Shown: one piece after another, positions 1 through 7,488 of the stretch
How positions within the stretch are numbered: position 1 is the first letter of the stretch
Layout of the letters: each line of letters begins with the position of its first letter
Assembly: GCA_036733345.1 (NCBI GenBank)
Contig: DAINAR010000034.1
Coordinates: 1 to 33,809, forward strand
Length of the DNA: 33,809 bases
DNA from: JAFGMQ01 sp036733345
GTDB taxonomy: Bacteria > Desulfobacterota > DSM-4660 > Desulfatiglandales > Desulfatiglandaceae
Direction of reading: 5' to 3'
Translations under genes and position numbers: made by a program
Notes under the pieces: model-generated
The model's database searches: none
Seen by the model: only the letters and a program-made list of their open reading frames with translations
What the model was told of the DNA's origin: nothing

Positions 1-230
1 GGGTTTCATAAGTTCTTGAAAAGACTGGTTTCCGGCCCCGAACAGGAATCCGGGATAGGATGGAGTTTATCCGCCAATGTTTTTGGCGGGTTTACCCGCC
101 AATCATTGTGACGGGTTTATCCCGTACTTGACACGGGAGCGGAATAAAGTAAAGAGAGCGTTTTTGACTTTTTGCGAGCTCATAAATTTCGGAATCGCCT
201 TACCCAACATCTTTTTATCGGAGATAGATA
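1..230. other. Upstream region of rho with repeat-like palindromic DNA
   Basis: No gene is evident here. Short segments complementary to each other alternate through 71-136, the style of degenerate palindromic intergenic repeats common in deltaproteobacterial genomes. A TTGACA at 128-133 followed 16 bases later by TAAAGA at 150-155 could be a promoter for rho, but the match is modest. The rho ribosome binding site GGAGA is at 220-224. Confidence 0.5.
71..136. repeat. Chain of alternating complementary segments
   Basis: Six blocks alternate in sense: CCGCCAA (71-77), TTGGCGGGT (83-91), ACCCGCCAA (94-102), ACGGGT (111-116), CCCGT (121-125) and ACGGG (132-136). Each block can pair with the one before or the one after it, so two exclusive sets of hairpins are possible. 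It may be a repetitive extragenic element or a rho leader structure; the sequence alone does not decide. Confidence 0.55.
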
Positions 231-1478
231 ATGAATCTTGTCGAATTGAAAAAAATGAAAATAAGTGAATTAACGAACCTGGCTAAAGAATTCAATATTG
301 AAGGGGCATCAGGGATGCGCAAGCAGGACCTGACTTTTTCATTGCTGCAGGCCCACTCTGAACGAAATGGACTTATATATGGAGAAGGTGTCCTTGAAAT
401 TCTCCCTGACGGCTTTGGATTCCTAAGAGCCCCTGACGCCAATTATCTTCCAGGACCTGATGATATTTATATTTCTCCTTCACAGATCCGCCGTTTCAGC
501 TTAAGAACTGGTGACACAATAGCAGGCCAAATTCGCCCTCCAAAAGATTCAGAAAGATATTTCGCCCTTTTAAAAGTAGAAATGGTTAATTACGAAAACC
601 CGGAAATAGCCAGAGAAAAAATCCTTTTTGACAACCTGACCCCGTTATACCCGAATGATAAGATTGATCTTGAGACTACCTCAGATAATTATTCAGCAAG
701 AGTAATGGATCTAATGACGCCGATTGGAAAAGGCCAGCGAGGGCTGATTGTAGCTCCTCCACGCACCGGAAAAACAATGCTGCTTCAAAATATTGCGAAC
801 AGCATTACTGCAAACAATAAAGACATTCACAAAATAGTCCTGCTTATTGATGAAAGGCCTGAAGAAGTAACGGATATGGCGCGATCAGTGGATGCTGAAG
901 TGATCAGCTCAACCTTTGATGAATCACCTAACCGCCATGTTCAGGTTGCTGAAATGGTAATAGAAAAATCTAAAAGACTGGTAGAACATAACCACGATGT
1001 TGTCATACTTTTGGACAGTATTACCCGATTAGCCAGGGCCTATAATGCAGTAGTGCCGCCCAGCGGAAAAATCCTTTCCGGTGGCCTTGATTCAAATGCC
1101 CTCCAGAAACCTAAGCGTTTTTTCGGTGCTGCCCGGAATATTGAGGAAGGCGGCAGCTTGACTATAATTGCCACAGCGCTTATTGATACGGGGAGCAGAA
1201 TGGACGAAGTAATCTTTGAGGAATTCAAAGGGACAGGGAATATGGAAATTCATCTTGATCGCAAATTAACTGACAGAAGAGTCTTTCCATCTATAGACAT
1301 AAATCGTTCAGGGACGAGAAAAGAAGAGCTTTTGCTGGAAGAAGGAGATTTGAACCGTATCTGGATACTTCGCAAATTACTTGCTCCACTGACTCCGGTA
1401 GACAGCATGGAATTTTTACTTGAAAAAATTAAGGGAACAAAGGATAATAAAAGTTTTCTTGCATCTATGAGTGCATAA
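231..1478 (+). CDS. rho: Transcription termination factor Rho
   Basis: Hexameric RNA-dependent ATPase that ends transcription at Rho-dependent sites. At 415 residues it has the usual length, without the large insertions seen in some phyla. The N-terminal helical part is followed by the cold-shock-like RNA-binding domain with GFGFLR near residues 61-66. The Walker A loop is at about 171-183 and reads APPRTGKT rather than the more common APPKAGKT. Walker B is VVILLDS with Asp262, followed by the ITRLARAYN segment. The ATG at 231 has GGAGA six bases upstream. It is followed 28 bases later by rpmE, probably co-transcribed. Confidence 0.97.
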   Translation: MNLVELKKMKISELTNLAKEFNIEGASGMRKQDLTFSLLQAHSERNGLIYGEGVLEILPDGFGFLRAPDANYLPGPDDIYISPSQIRRFSLRTGDTIAGQIRPPKDSERYFALLKVEMVNYENPEIAREKILFDNLTPLYPNDKIDLETTSDNYSARVMDLMTPIGKGQRGLIVAPPRTGKTMLLQNIANSITANNKDIHKIVLLIDERPEEVTDMARSVDAEVISSTFDESPNRHVQVAEMVIEKSKRLVEHNHDVVILLDSITRLARAYNAVVPPSGKILSGGLDSNALQKPKRFFGAARNIEEGGSLTIIATALIDTGSRMDEVIFEEFKGTGNMEIHLDRKLTDRRVFPSIDINRSGTRKEELLLEEGDLNRIWILRKLLAPLTPVDSMEFLLEKIKGTKDNKSFLASMSA

Positions 1479-1506
1479 ACAAAAACAGATTACCAGAGGA
1501 GATAAA

Positions 1507-1728
1507 ATGAAAAAAGGAATCCATCCCGAATATCATGAAGCCACCGTGCACTGTGCATGTGGTAATACATTCCAAACAGGCTCCACAGTAAAAAGTATTA
1601 ATGTCGAGATTTGTTCAAGTTGCCATCCTTTTTTTACAGGGAAGCAGAAGCTGATAGATTCAGCGGGTAGAGTGGAACGTTTCAGAAAAAAATATGCTAA
1701 ATACAACGAGGAATCAACAAAGAACTGA
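1507..1728 (+). CDS. rpmE: 50S ribosomal protein L31
   Basis: Small ribosomal protein of the large subunit, 73 residues from the ATG at 1507. This start is chosen because an AGAGGAG ribosome binding site ends just upstream, and the family normally begins with MKxGIHPxY, as here. An upstream in-frame ATG at 1471 would overlap the rho stop and add twelve non-conserved residues. Four cysteines (C16, C18, C36, C39) make this the zinc-binding C+ form. It sits directly behind rho, an arrangement found in many bacteria. Confidence 0.95.
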   Translation: MKKGIHPEYHEATVHCACGNTFQTGSTVKSINVEICSSCHPFFTGKQKLIDSAGRVERFRKKYAKYNEESTKN

Positions 1729-2125
1729 TTTTAAGGACGAATTATAGTTTTTATTTTTCACGGTCGTCATTTTTTTAAATTCTATCTTTTTGATTTTAAT
1801 CTTTATAAAATATAATATACCTATTTCCTTTGCCGAATAAATATGCTTTCTGACATGAGTTTGTCTGTACTTCAGTTTGAATCCCAACCACTAGGGCAGG
1901 CCCCGAGTTAGGTACGGGTTTGTGGAATTCTCTATCCCATAATATTCTCTTTCTTCCATATTCATAGAAGTCGTGCGTTTTTATATAATCGCCACAAAGC
2001 AACGGGGTATCTTCAAAGGCAATGCAACACCTCAAGCTCCGGGGAATTAAGTACTTGTCCGCCCATGACGAATTGGAAATTTAGGATTACATGTTTCCAT
2101 TTTCGGAAACAGACAGGATATAGCG
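1729..2125. other. Intergenic region between rpmE and prfA
   Basis: Nearly 400 bases without a convincing gene. The left part is AT-rich. The right part (about 1990-2055) resembles the GC-richer intergenic repeats of deltaproteobacteria. A minus-strand reading frame of 79 codons (1796-2035) has no recognisable domain and no good ribosome binding site, so it may be a relic or chance. No clear terminator for rho-rpmE was found. A hairpin sits at 2092-2111. Confidence 0.5.
2092..2111 (+). promoter_or_regulatory. Hairpin abutting the prfA ribosome binding site
   Basis: TGTTTCC (2092-2098) pairs perfectly with GGAAACA (2105-2111) over a six-base loop. The AGGA ribosome binding site follows at 2115-2118 and the prfA start at 2126. 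The stem could influence initiation, but no further evidence supports a regulatory role. Confidence 0.35.
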
Positions 2126-3196
2126 ATGTTTTCTAATATTAAGGAAATTGAAGAGCGTTATAATAACCTCGAAAATGAACTTGGTCGTCCGGAAGTTCTA
2201 AAAGACCATAAAACCTATCAAAGATATGTAAAGGAGCATCGTTTATTAAATCCAATTATAATGAGCTTTCGGAAATATCTGTCGATCCAGGAGGAAATCG
2301 AAAACAACCGGTCTCTGCTGGATGATCATGATCAGGAAATACGGAAACTGGCCAGGGATGAAATTGAAGCGCTGCGTTCAGACTTGAACAAAACAGAAAA
2401 TGAACTCAAACAACTTCTCCTCCCTAAAGACCCTAACGATGAAAAGAATATACTCCTTGAAATAAGAGCTGGCACTGGTGGAGAAGAAGCTGCCCTTTTT
2501 GCCGCAGACCTTTTCAGAATGTACACTCGATATGCGGAATTAAGAGGCTGGAAAACTGAAATACTAACCCAAAACTCAACCGGAATTGGCGGTTTTAAGG
2601 AGGTTATTCTCCTTATTGAAGGAGATAATGTCTTCAGCAGGCTGAAATATGAGGGCGGAGTTCATCGCGTGCAGCGTGTTCCTGAAACAGAGACACAGGG
2701 CCGGATACATACCTCGGCCGTCACAGTGGCTGTGCTCCCTGAAGCTGAAGATATTGACATTGAAATAGACCCTGAAGATCTTCGTATTGATGTGTATAGA
2801 TCCTCCGGCTGTGGAGGCCAGCATGTAAACACAACAGATTCAGCAGTACGCATAACACACCTTCCCTCCGGACTCGTCGTTACGTGCCAGGATGAAAAGT
2901 CCCAGCACAAGAACAAGGCTAAAGCCATGAAAGTACTACGATCTCGACTTTTAGACCTGGAACACGAAGAGCAGCAATCAAAGATGTCTGAAGAAAGAAG
3001 GCATATGGTAGGATCAGGGGACAGAAGCGAGAGGATAAGAACCTATAACTTCCCCCAGGGAAGGGCTACTGATCACAGGATCGGCCTTACCTTATATAAA
3101 CTTGAGAGTTTTCTTCAGGGAGACCTTGATATGATTATTGATCCCCTTATCACCCATTTCCAGGCTGAGGCGCTTAAGGCAGCTAATGTTAGCTGA
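2126..3196 (+). CDS. prfA: Peptide chain release factor 1
   Basis: Class I release factor recognising UAA and UAG stop codons and triggering hydrolysis of peptidyl-tRNA. The 356 residues match the family length. The anticodon-like PxT tripeptide is P186-E187-T188, which marks RF1 rather than RF2 (SPF). The catalytic GGQ is at 230-232, in the context SSGCGGQHVN, with Cys229 where most homologues have Ala or Pro. Start ATG 2126 has AGGA seven bases upstream. prmC, which methylates the GGQ glutamine, follows after 18 bases, the classical pairing. Confidence 0.97.
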   Translation: MFSNIKEIEERYNNLENELGRPEVLKDHKTYQRYVKEHRLLNPIIMSFRKYLSIQEEIENNRSLLDDHDQEIRKLARDEIEALRSDLNKTENELKQLLLPKDPNDEKNILLEIRAGTGGEEAALFAADLFRMYTRYAELRGWKTEILTQNSTGIGGFKEVILLIEGDNVFSRLKYEGGVHRVQRVPETETQGRIHTSAVTVAVLPEAEDIDIEIDPEDLRIDVYRSSGCGGQHVNTTDSAVRITHLPSGLVVTCQDEKSQHKNKAKAMKVLRSRLLDLEHEEQQSKMSEERRHMVGSGDRSERIRTYNFPQGRATDHRIGLTLYKLESFLQGDLDMIIDPLITHFQAEALKAANVS

Positions 3197-3214
3197 CCTC
3201 CATTCGAGAGTCTA

Positions 3215-4093
3215 ATGAATACTCGTTTATGGACTATAAGAGAACTCTTGAAGGTAACAACAGACTATCTTTGTAAAAAAAATATTACTAGTCCTAGATT
3301 GAATGCAGAAATACTTCTGGCCCACCAACTCCAGATCGACCGCCTGAGACTATATCTCAATCTTGACGAGCCTCTGACCGAAAAGGAGATTTCCGGCTAT
3401 CGGGCTCTTATCAGGCGGCGGGCCGAAAGATATCCCCTGCAATATTTAACAGGCACCCAGGAATTCTGGTCTCTGGATTTTACCGTAAACAGAAATGTTC
3501 TTATCCCCAGGCCTGAGACCGAGATATTAGTAGAGCAGGCTTTGGGAATTTTCAAAAAAGATTCTTTTAATACTGATAGACCAATGATCCTGGACCTGTG
3601 CACCGGAAGCGGGGTTATTGCGATCGTATTGGCAAAGGAGCTGCCTCAATCACGAATCTGGGCTGCGGATATATCATCGCAGGCTATTGAGGTCGCTAAC
3701 CTGAATGCAGAAAGGCATAATGTGTCTGATCGTATTCAGTTCAGACAGGGGGATCTTCTGTCTTCTGTTGATGAACTGAGTTTTGATATGATTGTCTGCA
3801 ATCCGCCTTATGTCGCTATAGAGGAATATCCACAGCTTCCAAAAGAAGTCCGTGATTATGAACCTCGTATCGCTCTCGATGGAAAAAAAGGAGGAATGTT
3901 TTTCATCGAAAAAATACTTCAACATGCAATGGATTATTTGGTTTCAGGAGGCTGGATCCTTATGGAGATGGCCCCTCTTCAAACACAACATGTAATTGAA
4001 TATATAGCTTGTTTTAAGGAGTATACGAATTCGAGGAGAATAAAGGATTATGGTGGATATTACCGGGTTGTCACGGCTCAGGTCACTCATTAA
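3215..4093 (+). CDS. prmC: Release factor N5-glutamine methyltransferase PrmC
   Basis: SAM-dependent methyltransferase that modifies the glutamine of the GGQ motif in RF1 and RF2. It has an N-terminal helical substrate-recognition domain and a Rossmann methyltransferase domain. The SAM loop is LDLCTGSGVIAI, with Cys where Gly is usual. The catalytic NPPY is at residues 196-199. Length (292 residues) is normal. It lies 18 bases behind prfA with a weak GAGAG ribosome binding site, so it is probably translated from the same message. The unit ends at the strong terminator at 4101-4126. Confidence 0.96.
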   Translation: MNTRLWTIRELLKVTTDYLCKKNITSPRLNAEILLAHQLQIDRLRLYLNLDEPLTEKEISGYRALIRRRAERYPLQYLTGTQEFWSLDFTVNRNVLIPRPETEILVEQALGIFKKDSFNTDRPMILDLCTGSGVIAIVLAKELPQSRIWAADISSQAIEVANLNAERHNVSDRIQFRQGDLLSSVDELSFDMIVCNPPYVAIEEYPQLPKEVRDYEPRIALDGKKGGMFFIEKILQHAMDYLVSGGWILMEMAPLQTQHVIEYIACFKEYTNSRRIKDYGGYYRVVTAQVTH

Positions 4094-4100
4094 TTTGTAA

Positions 4101-4130
4101 AAAACGCCCTCAAAAGAGGGCGTTTTTTTA
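4101..4130 (+). terminator. Rho-independent terminator after prmC
   Basis: AAAACGCCCTC (4101-4111) pairs perfectly with GAGGGCGTTTT (4116-4126) around an AAAA loop and is followed by more T residues. Being symmetric, it could also stop transcripts arriving from hppA on the other strand. Confidence 0.92.
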
Positions 4131-4135
4131 ATCTT

Positions 4136-4175
4136 AAAAAGGAGAATCCCAAAAAGGCCTTCTCCTTTATTTTTT
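4136..4175 (-). terminator. Terminator after hppA, likely bidirectional
   Basis: AAAGGAGAA (4138-4146) pairs with TTCTCCTTT (4160-4168). Read on the minus strand it follows the hppA stop within a few bases and ends in a T-run; the plus strand also has a T-rich tail. It is back to back with the prmC terminator. Confidence 0.8.
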
Positions 4176-6619
4176 TATTCCAGATGTGTCTCGGAAATTC
4201 TCATTCCATAAAAGGAACGGTAAACAAAAATCAGGGCAATAATAAAGAATATCACTGCCAGCGTCAACTTAATGCCGCTGCTTTGTAAAGTTACTGCTAT
4301 CTCAGTCGCAAGAAGACCAAATAGGGTTGTAAACTTTATTACGGGATTAAGCGATACGGAAGATGTATCCTTATAGGGATCACCTACTGTATCTCCTACG
4401 ACCGCGGCCTCATGAAGAGGAGTGCCTTCTTCTTTAAGATCCACCTCAACTATCTTTTTCGCATTATCCCAGGCACCACCCGCATTGGCCATAAATATGG
4501 CCTGATAAAGTCCGAAAAGGGCAATGGCGATAAGATATCCGATAAAGAAATAGGGATTGAAGAATGAGAGGCTTAGGGCCATAAAGAAGATGACCACGAA
4601 GATATTGACCATACCTTTCTGGGCATAGATCGTACATATCTTTACGACCTCTTTACTGTCCTTTAATGAAGCGGCCTCTGACTTCAGGTCTATATTATCC
4701 TTAATAAAGACAACCGCCCTATATGAGCCTGTCACAACGGCCTGAATTGATGCACCCGTGAACCAGTAGATGACCGCTCCACCCATCATAAGTCCAAGTA
4801 CTATCTCGGGCTGGACAAGGCTGAGTTTGGCGACAACATTGTGAGATACGTGCTCAAGAAGTATGATGATACCGAAAATCATGGTGGTAGCACCGACTAC
4901 CGCTGTTCCGATAAGGACGGGCTTGGCTGTCGCCTTGAATGTATTTCCCGCGCCGTCGCAGGATTCAAGAGAGTGCTTTGCCTTATCCCACTGAGGTTTG
5001 AAACCGAAAGTCTTTTTTACATCGGCATCTATATTATCCAGTTTCTCGATCCTTGAGAGCTCATATATGGACTGGGCGTTATCAGCAACAGGACCAAAGC
5101 TGTCCACGGCGATGGTAACCGGACCCATACCAAGAAAACCGAATGCAACAAGTCCGAATGCGAATACCGGTGCTGCAAATGCAAACTCAGGAGGCATCAG
5201 CGCCACAATAGCGTCATTTTTTGAAACCGCATATGCGATGAACATCAAAATTAATATCGCCAGGCCTTCCCAGAAGGCTGAAAAATTACCGCAAACAAGG
5301 CCGGACAGGATATTCAGAGAAGATCCGCCCTGTCGGCTTGCGTTCATTACTTCCGTTACATGCCTTGCCTTTGTGCTTGTAAAAATCTTGGTCATCTCCG
5401 GAATTATCGCGCCTGCGATTGTTCCGCAGCTTACTATAATCGAAAGCGCCCACCAGAGCGAACCATATTGTTCGGGCAGTCCTGACAGTAAGATATAGCT
5501 TGCAATAAAGGTGATGATAATTGAGATTGCAGAAGTCAGCCATACCAGATGTGTGAGCGGTTCTTCAAAATCAAATTCATCTTTATCCCGGTAAAGTGAG
5601 TTGCTTATCTTTGAATTAATAAAATAAGAAATAAGAGATGTGAGGATCATCAAAATACGCATGGCAAAGATCCATATAATAAGCTGTCCGCAAAGCACTG
5701 GATTAAGTGCCATTGCAAGGGCCAGAAAGGCTATTAATGCAACACCAGTTACACCATAGGTCTCAAAACCGTCGGCTGTGGGCCCCACGCTGTCACCGGC
5801 ATTATCACCTGTACAGTCCGCTATAACTCCGGGGTTTCTTGGGTCATCTTCAGGAAGCTTCATAAATATCTTCATAAGGTCTGAACCAAGGTCTGCAATT
5901 TTTGTAAAGATACCTCCGCATATACGCAATGCGCTCGCGCCCAGAGATTCTCCGATGGCGAACCCCACAAAAGAGGGACCTGCAAGCTCCTTGGGAAGGA
6001 AACTTAATATACAGATCATGAAAAAAAGCTCAACACTCACCAGAAGCAGTCCAACACTCATGCCGGATCTCAGCGGAATGGCTACCACCTCGAGGGGAAT
6101 ACCCTTTAAAGATGAAAATGCTGACCTTGAGTTTGCAACTGTATTTATGCGGATTCCGAACCAGGCAACCCCGTATGAACCCAGGATTCCGAAGATTGAG
6201 CAGATGAGAATAATAACTATATTTCCGAACGGAGAATCCTGGAGTCCCGCGAAATAGTATACAATACATATGGCGATAAGGATCCATAGAACAGTAAGGA
6301 ATTTCCCCTGCTGTAAAAGATAGGTCTTGCATGTCTGCCAGATGGTCTCGGAGACATCGAGCATTGACTTGTGTGCCGGAAGGTTCTTTGTCTGTTTGTA
6401 TTGAATAATGGCAAAGATCAATCCGATAATACAGATTAAAAGGCCCCAGTACATGAGCGTCAACCCGCCCACGGTACCGCCGAATACATTAAAAGTAGTG
6501 TTTTCCAGGTCAGGCAGATTAATATCGGCCTCTCCGGAAAATGCCATTGGCGCCGCAAGTAAAAGCATGGCGCTAATAACAGATAAATAAAACAGTAGCT
6601 TACGCTTAACCACACACAT
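4175..6619 (-). CDS. hppA: Membrane-bound ion-translocating pyrophosphatase, divergent type
   Basis: Integral membrane pyrophosphatase that couples PPi hydrolysis to H+ or Na+ pumping. It has about 16 hydrophobic segments, and an N-terminal segment ending near residue 28 may act as a signal. Substrate motifs are present: PEDDPRNP at 256-263, GDNAGD at 271-276 and a C-terminal GDTVGDPYKDTSS. The segment after GDNAGD reads SVGPTADGFETYGVTG, where common homologues read CAGMAADLFETYAVT. In GNTFKATAK the position that separates K+-dependent (Ala) from K+-independent (Lys) enzymes is K562. At 814 residues it is longer than many bacterial members. A strong AGGAGG precedes the ATG, and it looks monocistronic. 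Confidence 0.93.
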   Translation of the reverse strand: MCVVKRKLLFYLSVISAMLLLAAPMAFSGEADINLPDLENTTFNVFGGTVGGLTLMYWGLLICIIGLIFAIIQYKQTKNLPAHKSMLDVSETIWQTCKTYLLQQGKFLTVLWILIAICIVYYFAGLQDSPFGNIVIILICSIFGILGSYGVAWFGIRINTVANSRSAFSSLKGIPLEVVAIPLRSGMSVGLLLVSVELFFMICILSFLPKELAGPSFVGFAIGESLGASALRICGGIFTKIADLGSDLMKIFMKLPEDDPRNPGVIADCTGDNAGDSVGPTADGFETYGVTGVALIAFLALAMALNPVLCGQLIIWIFAMRILMILTSLISYFINSKISNSLYRDKDEFDFEEPLTHLVWLTSAISIIITFIASYILLSGLPEQYGSLWWALSIIVSCGTIAGAIIPEMTKIFTSTKARHVTEVMNASRQGGSSLNILSGLVCGNFSAFWEGLAILILMFIAYAVSKNDAIVALMPPEFAFAAPVFAFGLVAFGFLGMGPVTIAVDSFGPVADNAQSIYELSRIEKLDNIDADVKKTFGFKPQWDKAKHSLESCDGAGNTFKATAKPVLIGTAVVGATTMIFGIIILLEHVSHNVVAKLSLVQPEIVLGLMMGGAVIYWFTGASIQAVVTGSYRAVVFIKDNIDLKSEAASLKDSKEVVKICTIYAQKGMVNIFVVIFFMALSLSFFNPYFFIGYLIAIALFGLYQAIFMANAGGAWDNAKKIVEVDLKEEGTPLHEAAVVGDTVGDPYKDTSSVSLNPVIKFTTLFGLLATEIAVTLQSSGIKLTLAVIFFIIALIFVYRSFYGMRISETHLE

Positions 6620-6650
6620 TACTCAAACCTCCTAAGTTGAATTTATCAGA

Positions 6651-6684
6651 TAGTAACTAAAACTTAAACGTAGTAACCGAAAAC
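6651..6684. repeat. Direct repeat upstream of hppA
   Basis: TAGTAAC occurs at 6651-6657 and 6671-6677, exactly 20 bases apart. Each is followed within two bases by an AAAAC-like run. Two helical turns of spacing would suit a tandem protein-binding site in the hppA upstream region, but this is inference. Confidence 0.3.
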
Positions 6685-6784
6685 CCGGATTAAAGAATCA
6701 TCTATCCCGATAAATCGCGAAAGATGTATCCAATATGTACAGTAAACATATCTGTCACTGCACGTTCCTGTTTCGAACATACTT

Positions 6785-6830
6785 ACAAAAAAAGGGGTTA
6801 AATACAAATACTTTTTTGTCTTAACCCCCT
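6785..6830 (-). terminator. Terminator of the transporter operon
   Basis: GGGGTTAA (6794-6801) pairs with TTAACCCC (6821-6828), with further pairing of ACAAA and TTTGT inside the loop. On the minus strand the stem is followed by a run of seven T. It lies about 20 bases beyond the stop of the 47-residue reading frame, supporting that frame as the last gene of the unit. Confidence 0.85.
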
Positions 6831-6850
6831 TAATTTCAACTCATATAAAA

Positions 6851-6994
6851 TTAGGCAAAAGCTGAGGAAGATGAAATCAGCAATCCTACAATAAAAATAA
6901 TTGCGCCCACCAGTCCAACGCCACTTGAAACAAACAGGGGAGCTATTCCCAATAATATAAAACCAACTAAAAACCTTCCCTCTGCAGAATCCAT
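6851..6994 (-). CDS. Small hydrophobic membrane peptide, 47 residues
   Basis: A reading frame of 47 codons from ATG (6994-6992) to TAA (6853-6851), preceded by a strong AGGAGG five bases upstream. It encodes MDSAEGRF, a hydrophobic stretch with GIAPLF and GVGLVGAI, and a tail SSSSAFA. One long or two short membrane segments are likely. It starts about 20 bases after the stop of the 154-residue gene and a terminator follows its stop closely, so it sits as third gene of a unit with the transporter. I do not recognise a family. Evidence for translation is the ribosome binding site and operon placement only. Confidence 0.65.
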   Translation of the reverse strand: MDSAEGRFLVGFILLGIAPLFVSSGVGLVGAIIFIVGLLISSSSAFA

Positions 6995-7013
6995 GATATC
7001 CTCCTGACGAATG

Positions 7014-7478
7014 TCATTTCTTTTTTATACTCACGGCAGATATTACCGGAGTATTTTTCCGGAATATATTTTTCATTACTACTCCGAGAACCTCAACCTT
7101 GTCTCCCACATTTACCTGAACCACAGGTGCAGTAAACATTATCACTCTTATGGCTTCTGTTTCATCACTCACTTGAAAATGGGGCCTGTTTAACCATTTA
7201 AAACTTATCTTGTTAACATTTCCTATTATCTTAACAGCCGTTCCTATCATATCGTTACTAATGTTCCTAACTTTATAAAGCCGTGATACTCTTTCATATT
7301 CTCTTGACGCCTGCAGGAAACTCCGCCTGCTCATCCATGACAAAAGAAAAGGTATTATAATCAACATCGCAAGAGATGGCAGGGCAAACAACAGAAAACG
7401 ATCATCTCTCGATGTATGGTAATAAAAAGCAACGGCTAACGAACATATGGCAAAAGCTATCCACCCTAAGAGAGACAA
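7014..7478 (-). CDS. Two-TM protein with OB-like C-terminal domain, function unknown
   Basis: 154 residues starting at a TTG codon (7478-7476), preceded by AGGA about seven bases upstream that overlaps the end of the transporter gene. Two membrane helices lie at about residues 4-21 and 29-47. They are followed by a basic linker (MSRRSF) and a soluble domain ending in VQVNVGDKVEVLGVVMKN, a pattern typical of OB-fold beta barrels such as the soluble domains of NfeD-like membrane proteins. I do not assign it to a named family. It lies 10 bases downstream of the formate/nitrite transporter gene, so the two are probably translationally coupled and could act together at the membrane. Confidence 0.8.
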   Translation of the reverse strand: MSLLGWIAFAICSLAVAFYYHTSRDDRFLLFALPSLAMLIIIPFLLSWMSRRSFLQASREYERVSRLYKVRNISNDMIGTAVKIIGNVNKISFKWLNRPHFQVSDETEAIRVIMFTAPVVQVNVGDKVEVLGVVMKNIFRKNTPVISAVSIKKK

Positions 7479-7488
7479 ATTTTAATCC

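Noticed and set aside
1796..2035. Minus-strand frame of 79 codons
   Set aside because: No recognised domain, no clear ribosome binding site and repeat-like surroundings; kept only as part of the intergenic description.
4998..5498. 166-codon plus-strand frame inside hppA
   Set aside because: Antisense shadow of a conserved membrane protein gene with no ribosome binding site.
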